64,000 nucleotides of DNA from Neoehrlichia mikurensis (lineage in GTDB: Bacteria; Pseudomonadota; Alphaproteobacteria; Rickettsiales; Anaplasmataceae): NCBI RefSeq assembly GCF_019186785.1, contig NZ_CP066557.1, forward strand, positions 372,001 to 436,000. The letters run 5' to 3'. Position 1 is the first letter of the stretch, and the number at the start of each line of letters is the position of its first letter. Below the pieces are notes generated by a model. It was not told the DNA's origin, did not search any database, and saw only the letters and a list, made by a program, of their open reading frames with translations. Of the stretch, positions 9,624-20,616 are shown piece by piece. A program made the position numbers and the translations under genes.

Positions 9624-9911
9624 ATGCTATTTTTTACGAAATTAAAATTTTTTTTTAAACGCAATAAACAATTCGTTGGAACAGATGAATTTGGCAATAG
9701 ATACTATAAGTTTATGGTCAATAACATTGAAAAAAGATTAGTGCTGTATAATAAAAAAGCAGATCCAACAACAATCCCAGCAAGATGGCATATTTGGCTA
9801 CATTATACAGATAGTAAAATTCCTCAATCCTTAAGTACCTATAAGAACAAACATTGTCCCAATTTAACCGGAACAAAACATGCTTACCACCCACACTTTT
9901 TCAATATATAG
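9624..9911 (+). CDS. NDUFA12-like NADH:ubiquinone oxidoreductase accessory subunit
   Basis: A 95-residue protein of the NDUFA12 (17.2 kDa subunit) family, an accessory subunit of respiratory complex I in mitochondria and alphaproteobacteria. Family features are VGTDEFGNRYYK at residues 18-29, RLVLYNKKADPTTIPARWHIWLHY at about 38-61, and a His/Asn-rich tail with HKHPNLTGT-like text (CPNLTGTKHAYHP). The protein is shorter at the C-terminus than many homologues. It acts at the inner membrane face as part of complex I assembly. The MlaD-like gene starts 17 bases downstream, so they are probably one operon, a pairing seen in other alphaproteobacteria. Confidence 0.88.
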   Translation: MLFFTKLKFFFKRNKQFVGTDEFGNRYYKFMVNNIEKRLVLYNKKADPTTIPARWHIWLHYTDSKIPQSLSTYKNKHCPNLTGTKHAYHPHFFNI

Positions 9912-9928
9912 AAACTAACAGGTACATT

Positions 9929-10381
9929 ATGTACAAGTCTAACATCATAGAAATTTTTACAGGATTTGCTGTATTAATAATTGCAATTATTATTGGTATT
10001 TTTGCCTTTAATAAAATACCTCTAAAAAATAAAATAAGTAGTGATTGTTATGTAGTAAAGGCATATTTTGCAAATGCTAATGGAATCAATACAGAAAGTA
10101 ATGTCAAGTTATCTGGCATTAAAATAGGAACTGTTACTTCACTGAATTTACAAAAAGATTATGGGGTTACTATAGAAATGTGCATACAAAAAAATATTTC
10201 ATTACCAATTGATAGTTCGGCTTCTATTGTATATGAAAATTTGCTTGGAAAAAAATATATCGATATTATTCCTGGATCAAGTAATGATATAATGTCAAAT
10301 GGTTCTTTGATAAGTAGAACTGACTCAGGATTAGATATCAATATAATTTTAGGAAAGCTCATTAATCTAATACTAAAATAA
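9929..10381 (+). CDS. mlaD: MlaD-family phospholipid transport protein
   Basis: A 150-residue MCE-domain protein of the MlaD type, the inner-membrane anchored substrate-binding part of an ABC system that moves phospholipids between outer and inner membranes. One transmembrane helix covers residues about 8-28 (IFTGFAVLIIAIIIGIFAF). The MCE domain follows with YFANANGINTESNVKLSGIKIGTV at about 46-69 and ENLLGKKYIDIIPGS near 107. I start at ATG 9929 because AGG lies 9 bases upstream and this puts the helix at the N-terminus; the open frame extends back to 9854 but would overlap the NDUFA12-like gene. No MlaE/MlaF gene is adjacent. The family call is firm, the exact system less so. Confidence 0.87.
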   Translation: MYKSNIIEIFTGFAVLIIAIIIGIFAFNKIPLKNKISSDCYVVKAYFANANGINTESNVKLSGIKIGTVTSLNLQKDYGVTIEMCIQKNISLPIDSSASIVYENLLGKKYIDIIPGSSNDIMSNGSLISRTDSGLDINIILGKLINLILK

Positions 10382-10656
10382 GTAAAATTAGGTTAATATA
10401 AGTAAAAATTTTTTGCTACCTTATAAAAGAGCTTAACACTGTGTGTAATATAATAACATAAAATAGCTAATTAGCCTAGTTATTGAAGAGTAGTAAAATT
10501 ACAACAATTGCCTGAATGATTATAAATAAATATGTTGCTAGTGTTTACTTATAAAAGTAAAATATTAAGATAACTTAGGTGATTTATTATTCATAATTAC
10601 CTATATAACGTAATATATCATTGTATTCAGCAACATTACATTTAGGTACAATCTTT

Positions 10657-10962
10657 ATGATAAAATTTATAAGCTCGTTATCATTATTATGGGGTATAAA
10701 ATTTACCATTTTAGTAATATTTAGTATAGCACTATACAAGTTATTAATATATTTAATAAATTATTTAACAAAAAAACGTAATAAAAATACTATCAGAATA
10801 AACAATTCATATACAGGACATAGTAACATGGCAAGTTCTTTATCCAAAAGACCAGCTATTCCCTTAAAACAAGAAATTCATCACAGTCATTCAATAGATA
10901 ATAATATCTCTGATATCAAATCAGTTTCTGCAGTATATACACAAAAAGAAAACATAAGGTAA
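10657..10962 (+). CDS. Small single-pass membrane protein, unknown function
   Basis: A 101-residue protein I do not recognise. It has one strong membrane segment near the N-terminus (LLWGIKFTILVIFSIALYKLLIY region, about residues 8-34), followed by a basic stop-transfer stretch KKRNKN and a polar tail rich in Ser, His and Asn. The start at ATG 10657 has TTTAGG upstream at a 10-base spacing; a TTG at 10621 would extend it by 12 residues. It follows the mlaD gene by 275 bases on the same strand, so co-transcription is possible. It could be a rapidly changing lineage-specific envelope protein. Confidence 0.55.
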   Translation: MIKFISSLSLLWGIKFTILVIFSIALYKLLIYLINYLTKKRNKNTIRINNSYTGHSNMASSLSKRPAIPLKQEIHHSHSIDNNISDIKSVSAVYTQKENIR

Positions 10963-11350
10963 TTATAGTAAAAAAATATTTTAGCTAATAATAAACAATC
11001 ACATCTATAAAAAAGCTAATTAATAAAACTATAATTTTTATCATGCGATTACTACTATTTAATATAATAAGCTAATACGATTCTATAATGTATAATTACT
11101 ATATAATTCATCATATGACTCATATGCATATTTTTTTAATTATAAGACTACATACTTAACATACATACAACGTAAGATAAATGTATGTTATTATTTACAC
11201 ATAAACCTGCAATACATACTTTTTAATGACTATTTTAATATAATGTATCATCTTATAAAAAATAAGATTCAAACTATTAGTAATTTAATATATAAAATTA
11301 TAATACAGTAAATAACAATGTAACTTAATATTATTAGCAAACACAATGTA
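10963..11350. other. AT-rich spacer between convergent genes
   Basis: Nearly 390 bases between two convergent genes. I see no clear terminator hairpin, gene or repeat. Confidence 0.5.
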
Positions 11351-12832
11351 TTAATGTACAAAAAGCGTAGATGCTATTTTTTGTGATAACAAAATTAAAG
11401 ACATAGGATAAATACTTAAAGCAACAATAATGGTCACCATCACCCAAATACATAACGTCATTATTCTAGAATACTTAATAGACAATCCATTATCGATTCC
11501 TGTATTAAAAGATAATTTTTCTATTATTCTCCATATATAAATCATAGCTACCATAGACCCAAAAATTAATACTCCTAACCCTACCCACATTTGTGACTTG
11601 ATAGTAGCATCAATTATATACCATTTTGCTATAAATCCTAATGTTGGCGGTATACCTAATAAATTAAAAGATAAAACAGTAAGTGCTACCATAACTTTCG
11701 GCATAACTTTTCCAATATTAACAAATTCATTAATAGTCTTATTACCATAATGATATACTATATTCCCAATAACCATAAAAATGGCAGATTTTGTTAAACT
11801 ATGATTAATAATATAAATTATAGCCGCTGAAATACCAGCATTAGTATTAATATTAATAGCAAAAACAATATATCCTATATTAGCAATACTTGAATAAGCA
11901 AAAATCTTTTGTAAGCTATTACTCCTAGTTGCAAAAATTGAAGCAACAACAATAGCACAGAAAGAACAAATTAATAAGATACGTCCAAAAGGTAAATCTA
12001 CAAATACAAAATGTCCGCCGAAAACATTATATGCAAATCTTATAAGAAGATACATCATTACTTTTGTAGTAGTACCAGAAAAAAAAACAGAAACAAAAGT
12101 AGGCGCATTACTATAAGATTTTACTAACCAACTATGAAATGGGAATAACGCTATTTTTATAGATAATCCTAAAACTATAAACATTATTCCAATATAAGCA
12201 GCTTTATTTGCATGCCAATTCTGTATTGCAACAAAAATATCGTTAATATTTAAAACACCAGTTATAGAATATAAAAAACCTATACCTATTAAATAAAATG
12301 TTGCTCCTATAGTACCAATAATTAAATATTCAAATGCTGCAATTAATGATAGTCTATTTTTTCCCATTGCTACTAACACATATGAAGAAATGGAAGATAT
12401 TTCTAAAAAAACATAAATATTAAAAACATCATTGGCTAATAAAATACCTAATAAACCCCCTAAAGAAAGCAAAAATAAAGAGTAAAATCCAGGAATCTTA
12501 CTTTCATGTATTTCTCGTTTATTAGGATTGACACCATAAAGCACACTCATGACAGCAATAAAATTAATCAATACAATCATAGTAGCACTTAATAAATCTA
12601 CTCTAAGTTCTATACCATATGAAGATGGCCATCCTCCAACATTATAAAAAATAACACCAATATTATAAACCTTCCAAAACAATACACATGAAATAAATAA
12701 AGATATAAATACTGTACATATTATAATTATTGGTACTAAATTATTTTTTTTTAATACAGAGCATAATACTGCCATAATTAATGGCAAAATAACCTGAAAA
12801 ATAGGCAAATTATCATTTACTACACTTATCAC
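11351..12832 (-). CDS. MrpD/NuoN-like proton-translocating membrane subunit
   Basis: A 493-residue polytopic membrane protein of the proton-pumping family shared by Mrp-type Na+/H+ antiporter subunit D and complex I subunits NuoL/M/N. About 13-14 helices are visible. Family landmarks are NDVFNIYVFLEISSISSYVLVA at about residues 134-155, with the conserved Glu in the FLEISS motif, and the Lys-rich channel region IKIALFPFHSWLVKSYSNAPTFVSVFFSG at about 226-254, containing the conserved Lys and His residues. It most resembles the antiporter subunit D branch. It stands alone here, with no other mrp or nuo gene beside it, so whether it serves an Mrp complex encoded elsewhere or a complex I-like role cannot be told from this window. 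Confidence 0.85.
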   Translation of the reverse strand: MISVVNDNLPIFQVILPLIMAVLCSVLKKNNLVPIIIICTVFISLFISCVLFWKVYNIGVIFYNVGGWPSSYGIELRVDLLSATMIVLINFIAVMSVLYGVNPNKREIHESKIPGFYSLFLLSLGGLLGILLANDVFNIYVFLEISSISSYVLVAMGKNRLSLIAAFEYLIIGTIGATFYLIGIGFLYSITGVLNINDIFVAIQNWHANKAAYIGIMFIVLGLSIKIALFPFHSWLVKSYSNAPTFVSVFFSGTTTKVMMYLLIRFAYNVFGGHFVFVDLPFGRILLICSFCAIVVASIFATRSNSLQKIFAYSSIANIGYIVFAININTNAGISAAIIYIINHSLTKSAIFMVIGNIVYHYGNKTINEFVNIGKVMPKVMVALTVLSFNLLGIPPTLGFIAKWYIIDATIKSQMWVGLGVLIFGSMVAMIYIWRIIEKLSFNTGIDNGLSIKYSRIMTLCIWVMVTIIVALSIYPMSLILLSQKIASTLFVH

Positions 12833-13581
12833 ACATTTTTCCTAAATTACAAATAGATTGCATCAACAACAAAATTATCTGTAGAAGTTCAAATTAATAA
12901 TAAATTTATAATACATCCTATAAATTACACAAGTAAATCAATAGTAATTTTATATCTACACCCTTAACCAATATATTAAAAAAATTTATATCTTAAATCA
13001 ACATAAAACATTCATTATATATAATATGGTAGTGACGTATTTAATAATCATATAATTTGGTTTAATAATACAGTCATAATTGTTTACAGCATATTTTGTA
13101 AAAACAGCTTATAGTAGCAAAAAATATGTTCATAAATTTTTTCGGAATTTCCTTATTATTCAATATATCAATGTAAAGACAATGTTTTTACTAATAAAAT
13201 TTATAAAAACAATATAAGAATTTATATACCAACGAATAAATTAAAAAGTATATCGGCAATATAATAACAACTATAATAAGCAAATTTTAATTTTACAATT
13301 GCAAAACCTTTATGATTCAATGAGAAGATCACAAATTATTAAAATACCTTTATACATAAAATAATTTTATTATACAATACTGCACAAAAAATTTTACATA
13401 TAAAATAATAATTATGGTATAAAAGCTACGTTTATGATTAAATGTAAGTGATTATTAATAATTATGTAAAAAATTTATACATAACAAATAGATCAAAAGG
13501 ATAATAAGCATTTTACTGACACCAGTATTGTAATTATATTCACTATGATTAATATATGTAACCTGTAATTAAGTAATAAAA
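12833..13581. other. AT-rich spacer without a supported gene
   Basis: About 750 bases between lnt and the MrpD-like gene, both on the minus strand. No gene, structured RNA or clear repeat is visible. Confidence 0.5.
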
Positions 13582-15102
13582 CTAATATTTATTTACAGCA
13601 TTTATAAATTTTCTCACAATACAAAACATAAACACAATAACTGCAATAACACTTAGTATTTTATATGGATATACATAACAGGAATATATCGTACCACCAT
13701 TAATGTGTAATGGTAAATATGTATCAATAATTCCTACAGTCATAGATGGTAACATTTTTTCAATTCTGCCATAACTATCAGTAACAGCAGAAATACCATT
13801 ATTTGCAGCTCTAATAACAGGAATCCCACCTTCTATTCCTCTCATTCTACTAAATTCAAAATGCTGATATGGTTGTGAGCTAACACCATACCATGCATCA
13901 TTTGTAATGTTAATTAACCATTTTGCATTATTGTACCTACTAGCAACTTCACCAGGAAATATACACTCATAACAAATCAACGGCGCAAATTCTGGTGTAT
14001 CATTCAAAGACATAATTGAATTTGTGGTAGATCCAACAGTAAAGTTACCAGTAAAAGCATTAGGTATAATCCATGATAAAAATTTAACAAAAGGAATATA
14101 TTCTCCGAAAGGAACTAAATGACGTTTATCATAATAGGATACTATTTTCCCATCCTTATTAAATACAAATAAACTATTATAGTATAGCATAGCATTACTA
14201 TATTTATCTACATGCGCCCTTAAACCCCCCGCAATTACAAAATCTACTTTTAATTTTCCTATACCATCACAAAATGTAACATTATTGTCAATAATCGGAT
14301 GAGATATCGAACTTTCAGGCCATATGGCATACTTTATCTTATCTTTACTAAATTCATTTGTTAAATATAAGTGTTTACATAAAATTTCTTTATCTCCTAA
14401 AAATATTTTTTCAACGCCAATATTTGCTTGAACTACACGTAAAAACACATTTTTGTCATAATCTTGTTTTATACGTAATCGAGCTTTGCCATAAAGACTC
14501 ATACTCACTATTAAAATCAAAGAAAAAACACAAGATAATTTACTTTTATCACAAATATAAGAACCAATACTAACACTACAAAACACTGCTAAAAATATCA
14601 TGCCATAAGTTCCAATTATAGAAGCAGTTTGTAACATCTCTATTGAAAATGACCATGCATAAGCAAAAAGATTCCACGGAAATCCAAAAAAAACTTCTAG
14701 TATCCAATTAGCAATAGTAAACATTAAAGCATATACTATTACACCAATTAAATTACGAGCATCAACCCAAAAAATAATAGCAGCAGATATTGCAAAACTT
14801 GAAGACAAAACAAAAGGTATACCAATAAATGCAAAGGGAATAAGATAACCAAAAAACTCAGGTTTAATCAATAATGGAAAAATTAACCAATATAGCCCCG
14901 TACAAAAATATCCAAAACCAAACCACCATCCCAAAAAAAAAGCTTGTTTAATATTTTTAATATACCTTAAAACTACATAAAAACCAGAAAGAGCTATAAC
15001 CATCGCTGCAAAATTATAAAACGGTGGCATAGATAAAGTACACATCACACCTAGCAACATTGCTAATGTATAATGATGCTCTTTACTTAAATTAGATAAC
15101 AT
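13582..15102 (-). CDS. lnt: Apolipoprotein N-acyltransferase
   Basis: Lnt adds the third acyl chain to the N-terminal Cys of lipoproteins in the inner membrane, the last step of lipoprotein maturation. The 506-residue protein has about six N-terminal membrane segments (residues 12-205), then the periplasmic nitrilase-like domain, then a C-terminal helix at about 483-500. Catalytic elements are visible: WPESSI with the Glu at about residue 265, YDKRHLVPFGEYIPF with the Lys at about 332, and LICYECIFPGEVA with the Cys at about 384. Together with lolD this implies that fully acylated lipoproteins are made and sorted. The start is the first ATG and gives the usual family length. Confidence 0.95.
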   Translation of the reverse strand: MLSNLSKEHHYTLAMLLGVMCTLSMPPFYNFAAMVIALSGFYVVLRYIKNIKQAFFLGWWFGFGYFCTGLYWLIFPLLIKPEFFGYLIPFAFIGIPFVLSSSFAISAAIIFWVDARNLIGVIVYALMFTIANWILEVFFGFPWNLFAYAWSFSIEMLQTASIIGTYGMIFLAVFCSVSIGSYICDKSKLSCVFSLILIVSMSLYGKARLRIKQDYDKNVFLRVVQANIGVEKIFLGDKEILCKHLYLTNEFSKDKIKYAIWPESSISHPIIDNNVTFCDGIGKLKVDFVIAGGLRAHVDKYSNAMLYYNSLFVFNKDGKIVSYYDKRHLVPFGEYIPFVKFLSWIIPNAFTGNFTVGSTTNSIMSLNDTPEFAPLICYECIFPGEVASRYNNAKWLINITNDAWYGVSSQPYQHFEFSRMRGIEGGIPVIRAANNGISAVTDSYGRIEKMLPSMTVGIIDTYLPLHINGGTIYSCYVYPYKILSVIAVIVFMFCIVRKFINAVNKY

Positions 15103-15680
15103 ATCTTACAGGTTCATTTAATAATAAAATAAGCGATTATATTGTCGTTATATACTACACATAACATAAAGCAAATATAATTTCAAATATCTGTAACTAA
15201 TATTTATCATCTTATTCTTTATTACTTAGTTTTAGATATCAAATAACATAACTTACCAAATGCTAAAATTTACATTATTTTATTTGAATTTGTAAAAAAG
15301 GAAACACATTTGTCACTTAATATAATTGTATACGCTGATGAAAAAAAAACTTTATTTTCATGCATGACATCTCTATAGAAATAAGGATATTTAATTTTAA
15401 CTATAAATAGTAGTAATTATAAATTAATCCTTAAGAAGAGAAAAGCATATACCTTATAAAAACTTATTATCAAATTTTAATTCATAAATTAATACTTACG
15501 AACAATATCAACATATTGATTAAATACATTGATTAAATATTAAACTTATTATCTATAAAATACTACTTAATGAATTTAATATAGCTTATGTAAAAGTATA
15601 CAACACTATCTCAAACATATTGTAGTTAATATTAATTTCAACAATTAATAAGGAAAACACTTTTTAAGAATAATTCACAC
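15103..15680. other. AT-rich spacer without a supported gene
   Basis: Some 580 bases between the AsmA-like gene and lnt. It includes short near-repeats of attgattaaata at 15511-15540. I see no gene or terminator. Confidence 0.45.
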
Positions 15681-18293
15681 TTAACTTGCATACTTGTGAG
15701 CTAAATCATATAAGCTATCAATATTAAAAGTCATCTTAGGTTGCCATATATAACCTTGTAAATCCATATCTATACTCACAGAAGATAATGCACCTGATGG
15801 TATAAAGAAAAATTTACACAATGATACAATAGAAAAATTGACAAATGAAAAATTTGCTGACATAACACCAACTGCATTATCAATTTTAAATTCTATAGAA
15901 GAAGATGCTGTACCTTTTTTAATATCAGATTTACCATTTATCATACTAAATAAAGTACTATCACTATATAAAGATACTTTTACTAATGAAGCAATATCAG
16001 ATTTACTACGTGCCATAAATAAATTCTTAATAAATAGATTAAAATTGATATCACTAATATCAACACCTCTAGCAGCAAATTCTACTTTACCATCCAAGGC
16101 ATTCATCCACTCAACCAAATTGTTACCTTGCGTCTTTACACTACCACTAATACTAACATTCCCTTGAACACCAGTTATATTGAGCCCCCGCGCTATATGC
16201 TGTAACTGAATATTAGATATAGATAACACTGCTGATAATGATGGTATATCTCCCATACCTACATTACCATTAAACTCAACGCTTCCTTCGTCTATTACAA
16301 ATTTTAACTTCTTAATAGACATCAATCCATCTCTTATATCTGAAGAAAACTGAAAATCATTGATAATACTCTTTTTAAATATTACTTTTTGAATATTAAT
16401 ATCAATATTACCATCTGAATTACCTAATCCAAAAAATCTTATTCTATTATTGGACCATTTCATTTGCTGAACCTTTTTATCATTATCTACTAATGTATTA
16501 ATTATCTTAGGTAATTTAATAAAATTACTATCATATTTTTCACCACGTAAGCGTAATAATATTTTTGGCCGTACATCATGTGAAGAAATGATAGCTCTCA
16601 TAAATCCTTGTAAATTAGATCCATACTCATCAGCAAACTGTATTCTTTCTATACTCATTTTTTTACTAGCAATATTAGCAAAGAAGCTTAATTTCTTTAT
16701 AATACTTTCATTCAGCAAAATATCACTAAGCTGAAAATTTATTTTAACTCTATAGCCTAACTTTTTTAACCATTTAAATGACATTACATCTTCTTCAAAA
16801 TTAACCTTCTTAGTTAACTTATAGTAGTTACAATTAAAATCTTTAACATTTATATTGCCAATAAAATTTCCTTTATTTCTATCATATTTAATCCTAAAAT
16901 CTCCCTGAATACTTCCTACATTATTTGTTACAAATTTAATATTTGTAAAAGAAAATATACGTGGAGCTATATACAAATTACTATTTAGTATAAATTTATT
17001 ACTTTTATACTCTCCATACATATCAACTGGCATTAACCATTTTACTAAAACATCCAAATCGTCTCCATAAACCTTAATTATACCATGGAATTTAGACACT
17101 ACATTAGAATTAACAGCATCCCCTTGAATGTAAAGCATATTGTTAATTCCAGGAAGCTTTGCTTGCAATCTCTCAACACTTATTTTGCCATTCAATATAA
17201 TAATATTCATTAATAAATCATGAACCATCTTATCATTAAATTTTAAATCTTTAACTGCTAAATTAACTTTTACTTGAAATGTATCAGAAACAAATATACT
17301 AAAATAATCTAGTGCTCGTGATGATTTTTCATACTCATAGTCTATTTCGCTATTACCGGAAATTAAGCTATCAATATTAATTTTAGTAAAATTAATATTA
17401 GTTACACAAGATGAATAGTTATTACATTGAACATCAGCATTTCCTTCTACACTTTTTGAAGAAATCTTTATATTGCTAAAATTCAATTTTGAATCTCCTA
17501 CTGATACATTTGCATATAAACTAAAATTTTCCTGTGAAGTAATAAAAGGAAACATAGAAGTTTTATTTATTTCTGATATATCGTTAATAAGCTCCGCAAA
17601 ATTACTTGACTCAATGGTCAGCACACCACTAAATTTATCTACATCACCAGTATCATTACTTAACAATTTTAATTTAGTTACTTGAGACTCAATAGCTAAA
17701 CTGGCTTTACTAACATTACCCTTTTTATTCATATTCATAGAAGAGGTAAGTTGATATTTATTTCTTCCTATGTGTAATAATGCATTAGCAGTTACTCTAC
17801 CTTTTGAAGACTTTACAGTACCATCATAAATAGTAACAGCTTTTGTACGAGAAGAAGAATTATCAGTTACAATATTAATAACACTATCAGTAATACTGAT
17901 AAATTGAATATCATTTTGTTCTTTCAACATCATAGCACTTATTAATCCATCAACTGTAGATTTTAATCCATAAGCCTTTATAAATTTAATTTTCGGAGCA
18001 AGAGAAATTAGTGACATAAAAGATATGCCCAATTCTAATTTATCAACTGATACAATGACTTTTTCAGATAAATCTGACTCAGATTCCATATATAAATTAC
18101 GTATTATAATTTTTGGGAATATAAAACTACCACTAATTTCACCAACAACTTTTACATTTTTATTTATTGTATTTAACTGCTTAAATATATAAGGCCCATA
18201 ACGCACATTCCAGTCAATCACAGAAGGCAATACCAATAACCCCAGTACTATTATCAAAACAGTGCAACAAAAATACACAACAAACTTCATCAA
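15681..18293 (-). CDS. AsmA-family envelope protein
   Basis: An 870-residue protein of the AsmA/TamB-related superfamily, whose members are inner-membrane anchored and span the periplasm as long beta-rich bridges thought to carry phospholipids to the outer membrane. Residues 1-24 are one transmembrane helix (FVVYFCCTVLIIVLGLLVL), followed by the AsmA-type opening PSVIDWNVRYGPYIFKQL and VVGEISGSFIFPKIIIRNL. The rest is long beta-strand text. The C-terminal part (GVQGNVSISGSVKTQGNNL, then LDGKVEFAARGVDISDINFN) is the typical AsmA C-terminal domain with its DGKVEF signature. It lies 82 bases downstream of maeB on the same strand and may be co-transcribed. Family is firm; the exact role is inferred. 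Confidence 0.85.
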   Translation of the reverse strand: MMKFVVYFCCTVLIIVLGLLVLPSVIDWNVRYGPYIFKQLNTINKNVKVVGEISGSFIFPKIIIRNLYMESESDLSEKVIVSVDKLELGISFMSLISLAPKIKFIKAYGLKSTVDGLISAMMLKEQNDIQFISITDSVINIVTDNSSSRTKAVTIYDGTVKSSKGRVTANALLHIGRNKYQLTSSMNMNKKGNVSKASLAIESQVTKLKLLSNDTGDVDKFSGVLTIESSNFAELINDISEINKTSMFPFITSQENFSLYANVSVGDSKLNFSNIKISSKSVEGNADVQCNNYSSCVTNINFTKINIDSLISGNSEIDYEYEKSSRALDYFSIFVSDTFQVKVNLAVKDLKFNDKMVHDLLMNIIILNGKISVERLQAKLPGINNMLYIQGDAVNSNVVSKFHGIIKVYGDDLDVLVKWLMPVDMYGEYKSNKFILNSNLYIAPRIFSFTNIKFVTNNVGSIQGDFRIKYDRNKGNFIGNINVKDFNCNYYKLTKKVNFEEDVMSFKWLKKLGYRVKINFQLSDILLNESIIKKLSFFANIASKKMSIERIQFADEYGSNLQGFMRAIISSHDVRPKILLRLRGEKYDSNFIKLPKIINTLVDNDKKVQQMKWSNNRIRFFGLGNSDGNIDINIQKVIFKKSIINDFQFSSDIRDGLMSIKKLKFVIDEGSVEFNGNVGMGDIPSLSAVLSISNIQLQHIARGLNITGVQGNVSISGSVKTQGNNLVEWMNALDGKVEFAARGVDISDINFNLFIKNLFMARSKSDIASLVKVSLYSDSTLFSMINGKSDIKKGTASSSIEFKIDNAVGVMSANFSFVNFSIVSLCKFFFIPSGALSSVSIDMDLQGYIWQPKMTFNIDSLYDLAHKYAS

Positions 18294-18375
18294 TATACCA
18301 AAAATGTATCTTTAATTCTTTATACCTAATATTCTTAATAAGGTATAAAAAAAAATGCAAAAAACACAAATTTAC

Positions 18376-20616
18376 CTAATAATTATCTGCTAATGTTGAT
18401 AAAACAGCAAGATTGAGGATTTCAGACACTGAGGCTGACATCTGCACAATTTGTACAGACTTTTCCATACCAATCAAAATAGGCCCAATAACTGAAACAT
18501 TTCCTGCTTCTTGTAATAACTTTGAAGAGATACTAGCACTATTAAGATTAGGCATAATTAAAACATTAGCTGGCCCACTAAGGCGACAGAATGGATACAA
18601 AGACAATAACTTAGGATTAAGAGCAACATCAACTGACATTTCACCATCATATTCAAAATCAACATTATTTCTATCAATAATGCTCATACATTCTTTTATT
18701 CTTTTTGACTCTTCTTGAGAATGGCTACCAAAATTTGAAAAAGAAATAAAACCAACTTTTGGCTCATGACCCATTTGTTTAGCTTTAGCAGCAGATTTAA
18801 TTGCTATGACTGCCAATTGCTCAGAAGTAGGACATTTGTTAATTGCAGTATCTGCAATAAATATTGTACGATCCTTTAACATAACAATCGATAATCCAAA
18901 AACTACTCCTTGTGAACTTATAATTTTTTGTACTTCACACAAAGAATCAGTATAACTTCTTGTTATGCCAGTAACTAAAGCATCCCCATCATTACAAGCT
19001 AACATACATGCAGCAAAAATATTACGATTTGTTTTTACATCACGTATACAACTACGATATAAATAACCATATCTTTGCAGCCTACTATACATGTAATTTA
19101 TGTATTCATCATTACGAGCTGACACTGCTGCATTTGCTATAATAATACCTTCTGGTTTTTCTTCAATACCAATATTGTAAAGACCTCTCATTACTTTATC
19201 AGTACGACCTACTAATATTGGGTTACCATAACCATTACTATACCATTGCAAGGCAGCTTTAATAACTTTATCTTCTTCACCTTCTGAAAAAATAACCTTT
19301 TTTGGATTACTTCTAACAGAACCGTATATTAAATTTAAAACATTTGCTGTTGAAGATACTCTACAATTCAACTCTTTAGTATACTCATCCCAATTTTCTA
19401 TGGTCTTTTTAGCAACTCCTGATTCAACTGCAGCTTTAGCAACTGCTGGAGACACTATAGTAATTAACCTTGGATCAAAAGGTGTAGGAATAATGTATTC
19501 TTTGCCATAAATCATTTTACGGCCACCATAAGCCTCAGATACTTCATCACTAACAATTTCTCTAGCTAACATAGCAATAGCATTTGCTGCAGCAATCTTC
19601 ATTTCATGATTCACCGATGTTGCATGCACATCTAAAGCACCGCGAAAAATATATGGGAATCCCATAACATTATTAACTTGATTATTATAATCTGATCTAC
19701 CAGTAGCTATAATTGCATCAGGACGCACTTCTCTGGCAAACTCAGGTTTAACTTCAGGATCCGGATTTGCTAAAGCAAAAATAACAGGATCTTTATTCAT
19801 CGATAAAAGCATTTCACGATTTAATACATCTCGTACAGATAATCCAATAAATATATCAGCACCAACCAAAGCATCTTTTAAAGTTCTATCATTTGTATCA
19901 ATAGCATGTTTCATTTTCCACGGATTAACCCCAAGTTGTCGATCTTTATATATGACTCCATTTTGATCACATAATACTATATTAGATACACCTACACGTT
20001 TTAACATTTCAACACATGCAATACCAGCAGCACCTGCACCATTAACAACTATTTTAACATTAGAAAAGCTTTTACCAGTAATATCAAGAGCATTAATAAT
20101 GCCAGCCAAAATAATAATAGCAGTCCCATGCTGATCATCATGAAATACTGGAATATCCATGCATTTATTCAGCTGCTCTTCAATAATAAAACATTCTGGT
20201 GCTTTGATATCCTCTAAATTTATTCCTCCCCAACTCAATCCTAAATACTTAACTGCATTAATAAATTCTTCAACATTTTCGGTATTCACTTCTATATCAA
20301 TTGCATCTATATCAGCAAATCTCTTAAATAAAACAGCCTTGCCTTCCATAACTGGCTTAGATGCCAATGGCCCTATATTGCCAAGTCCTAAAACAGCCGT
20401 GCCATTTGAAATAACTGCAACATAATTACCTTTTGCAGTATATTTATATACTAAATTAGGATTGGAAGCTATCTCTAAACATGGGACAGCTACACCAGGA
20501 GAATAAGCTAATGATAAATCACGTTGTGTCATCAATGGTTTAGTTGGAAGCAAAGAAACCTTTCCAGGTTTGCCATATTTGCAATGAAACCTAAGAGCTT
20601 CTCTATCTTTCTCCAT
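18376..20616 (-). CDS. maeB: NADP-dependent malic enzyme with phosphotransacetylase-like domain
   Basis: MaeB-type malic enzyme decarboxylates malate to pyruvate with reduction of NADP, linking the TCA cycle to pyruvate and NADPH supply. The 746-residue length and two-part build are typical. Residues about 1-425 are the malic enzyme part: LAYSPGVAVPCLEI near 35-48, AVLGLGNIGPLASKPVMEGKA near 74-94, VFHDDQHGTAI near 137-147, and the dinucleotide fold VVNGAGAAGIACVEM near 170-184. Residues about 430-740 form the phosphotransacetylase-like domain (VIFSEGEEDKVIKAA, then LSGPANVLIMPNLNSASI), which is regulatory and normally lacks transacetylase activity. In an organism that lives on host amino acids and TCA intermediates this is a likely gluconeogenic feed. 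Confidence 0.95.
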   Translation of the reverse strand: MEKDREALRFHCKYGKPGKVSLLPTKPLMTQRDLSLAYSPGVAVPCLEIASNPNLVYKYTAKGNYVAVISNGTAVLGLGNIGPLASKPVMEGKAVLFKRFADIDAIDIEVNTENVEEFINAVKYLGLSWGGINLEDIKAPECFIIEEQLNKCMDIPVFHDDQHGTAIIILAGIINALDITGKSFSNVKIVVNGAGAAGIACVEMLKRVGVSNIVLCDQNGVIYKDRQLGVNPWKMKHAIDTNDRTLKDALVGADIFIGLSVRDVLNREMLLSMNKDPVIFALANPDPEVKPEFAREVRPDAIIATGRSDYNNQVNNVMGFPYIFRGALDVHATSVNHEMKIAAANAIAMLAREIVSDEVSEAYGGRKMIYGKEYIIPTPFDPRLITIVSPAVAKAAVESGVAKKTIENWDEYTKELNCRVSSTANVLNLIYGSVRSNPKKVIFSEGEEDKVIKAALQWYSNGYGNPILVGRTDKVMRGLYNIGIEEKPEGIIIANAAVSARNDEYINYMYSRLQRYGYLYRSCIRDVKTNRNIFAACMLACNDGDALVTGITRSYTDSLCEVQKIISSQGVVFGLSIVMLKDRTIFIADTAINKCPTSEQLAVIAIKSAAKAKQMGHEPKVGFISFSNFGSHSQEESKRIKECMSIIDRNNVDFEYDGEMSVDVALNPKLLSLYPFCRLSGPANVLIMPNLNSASISSKLLQEAGNVSVIGPILIGMEKSVQIVQMSASVSEILNLAVLSTLADNY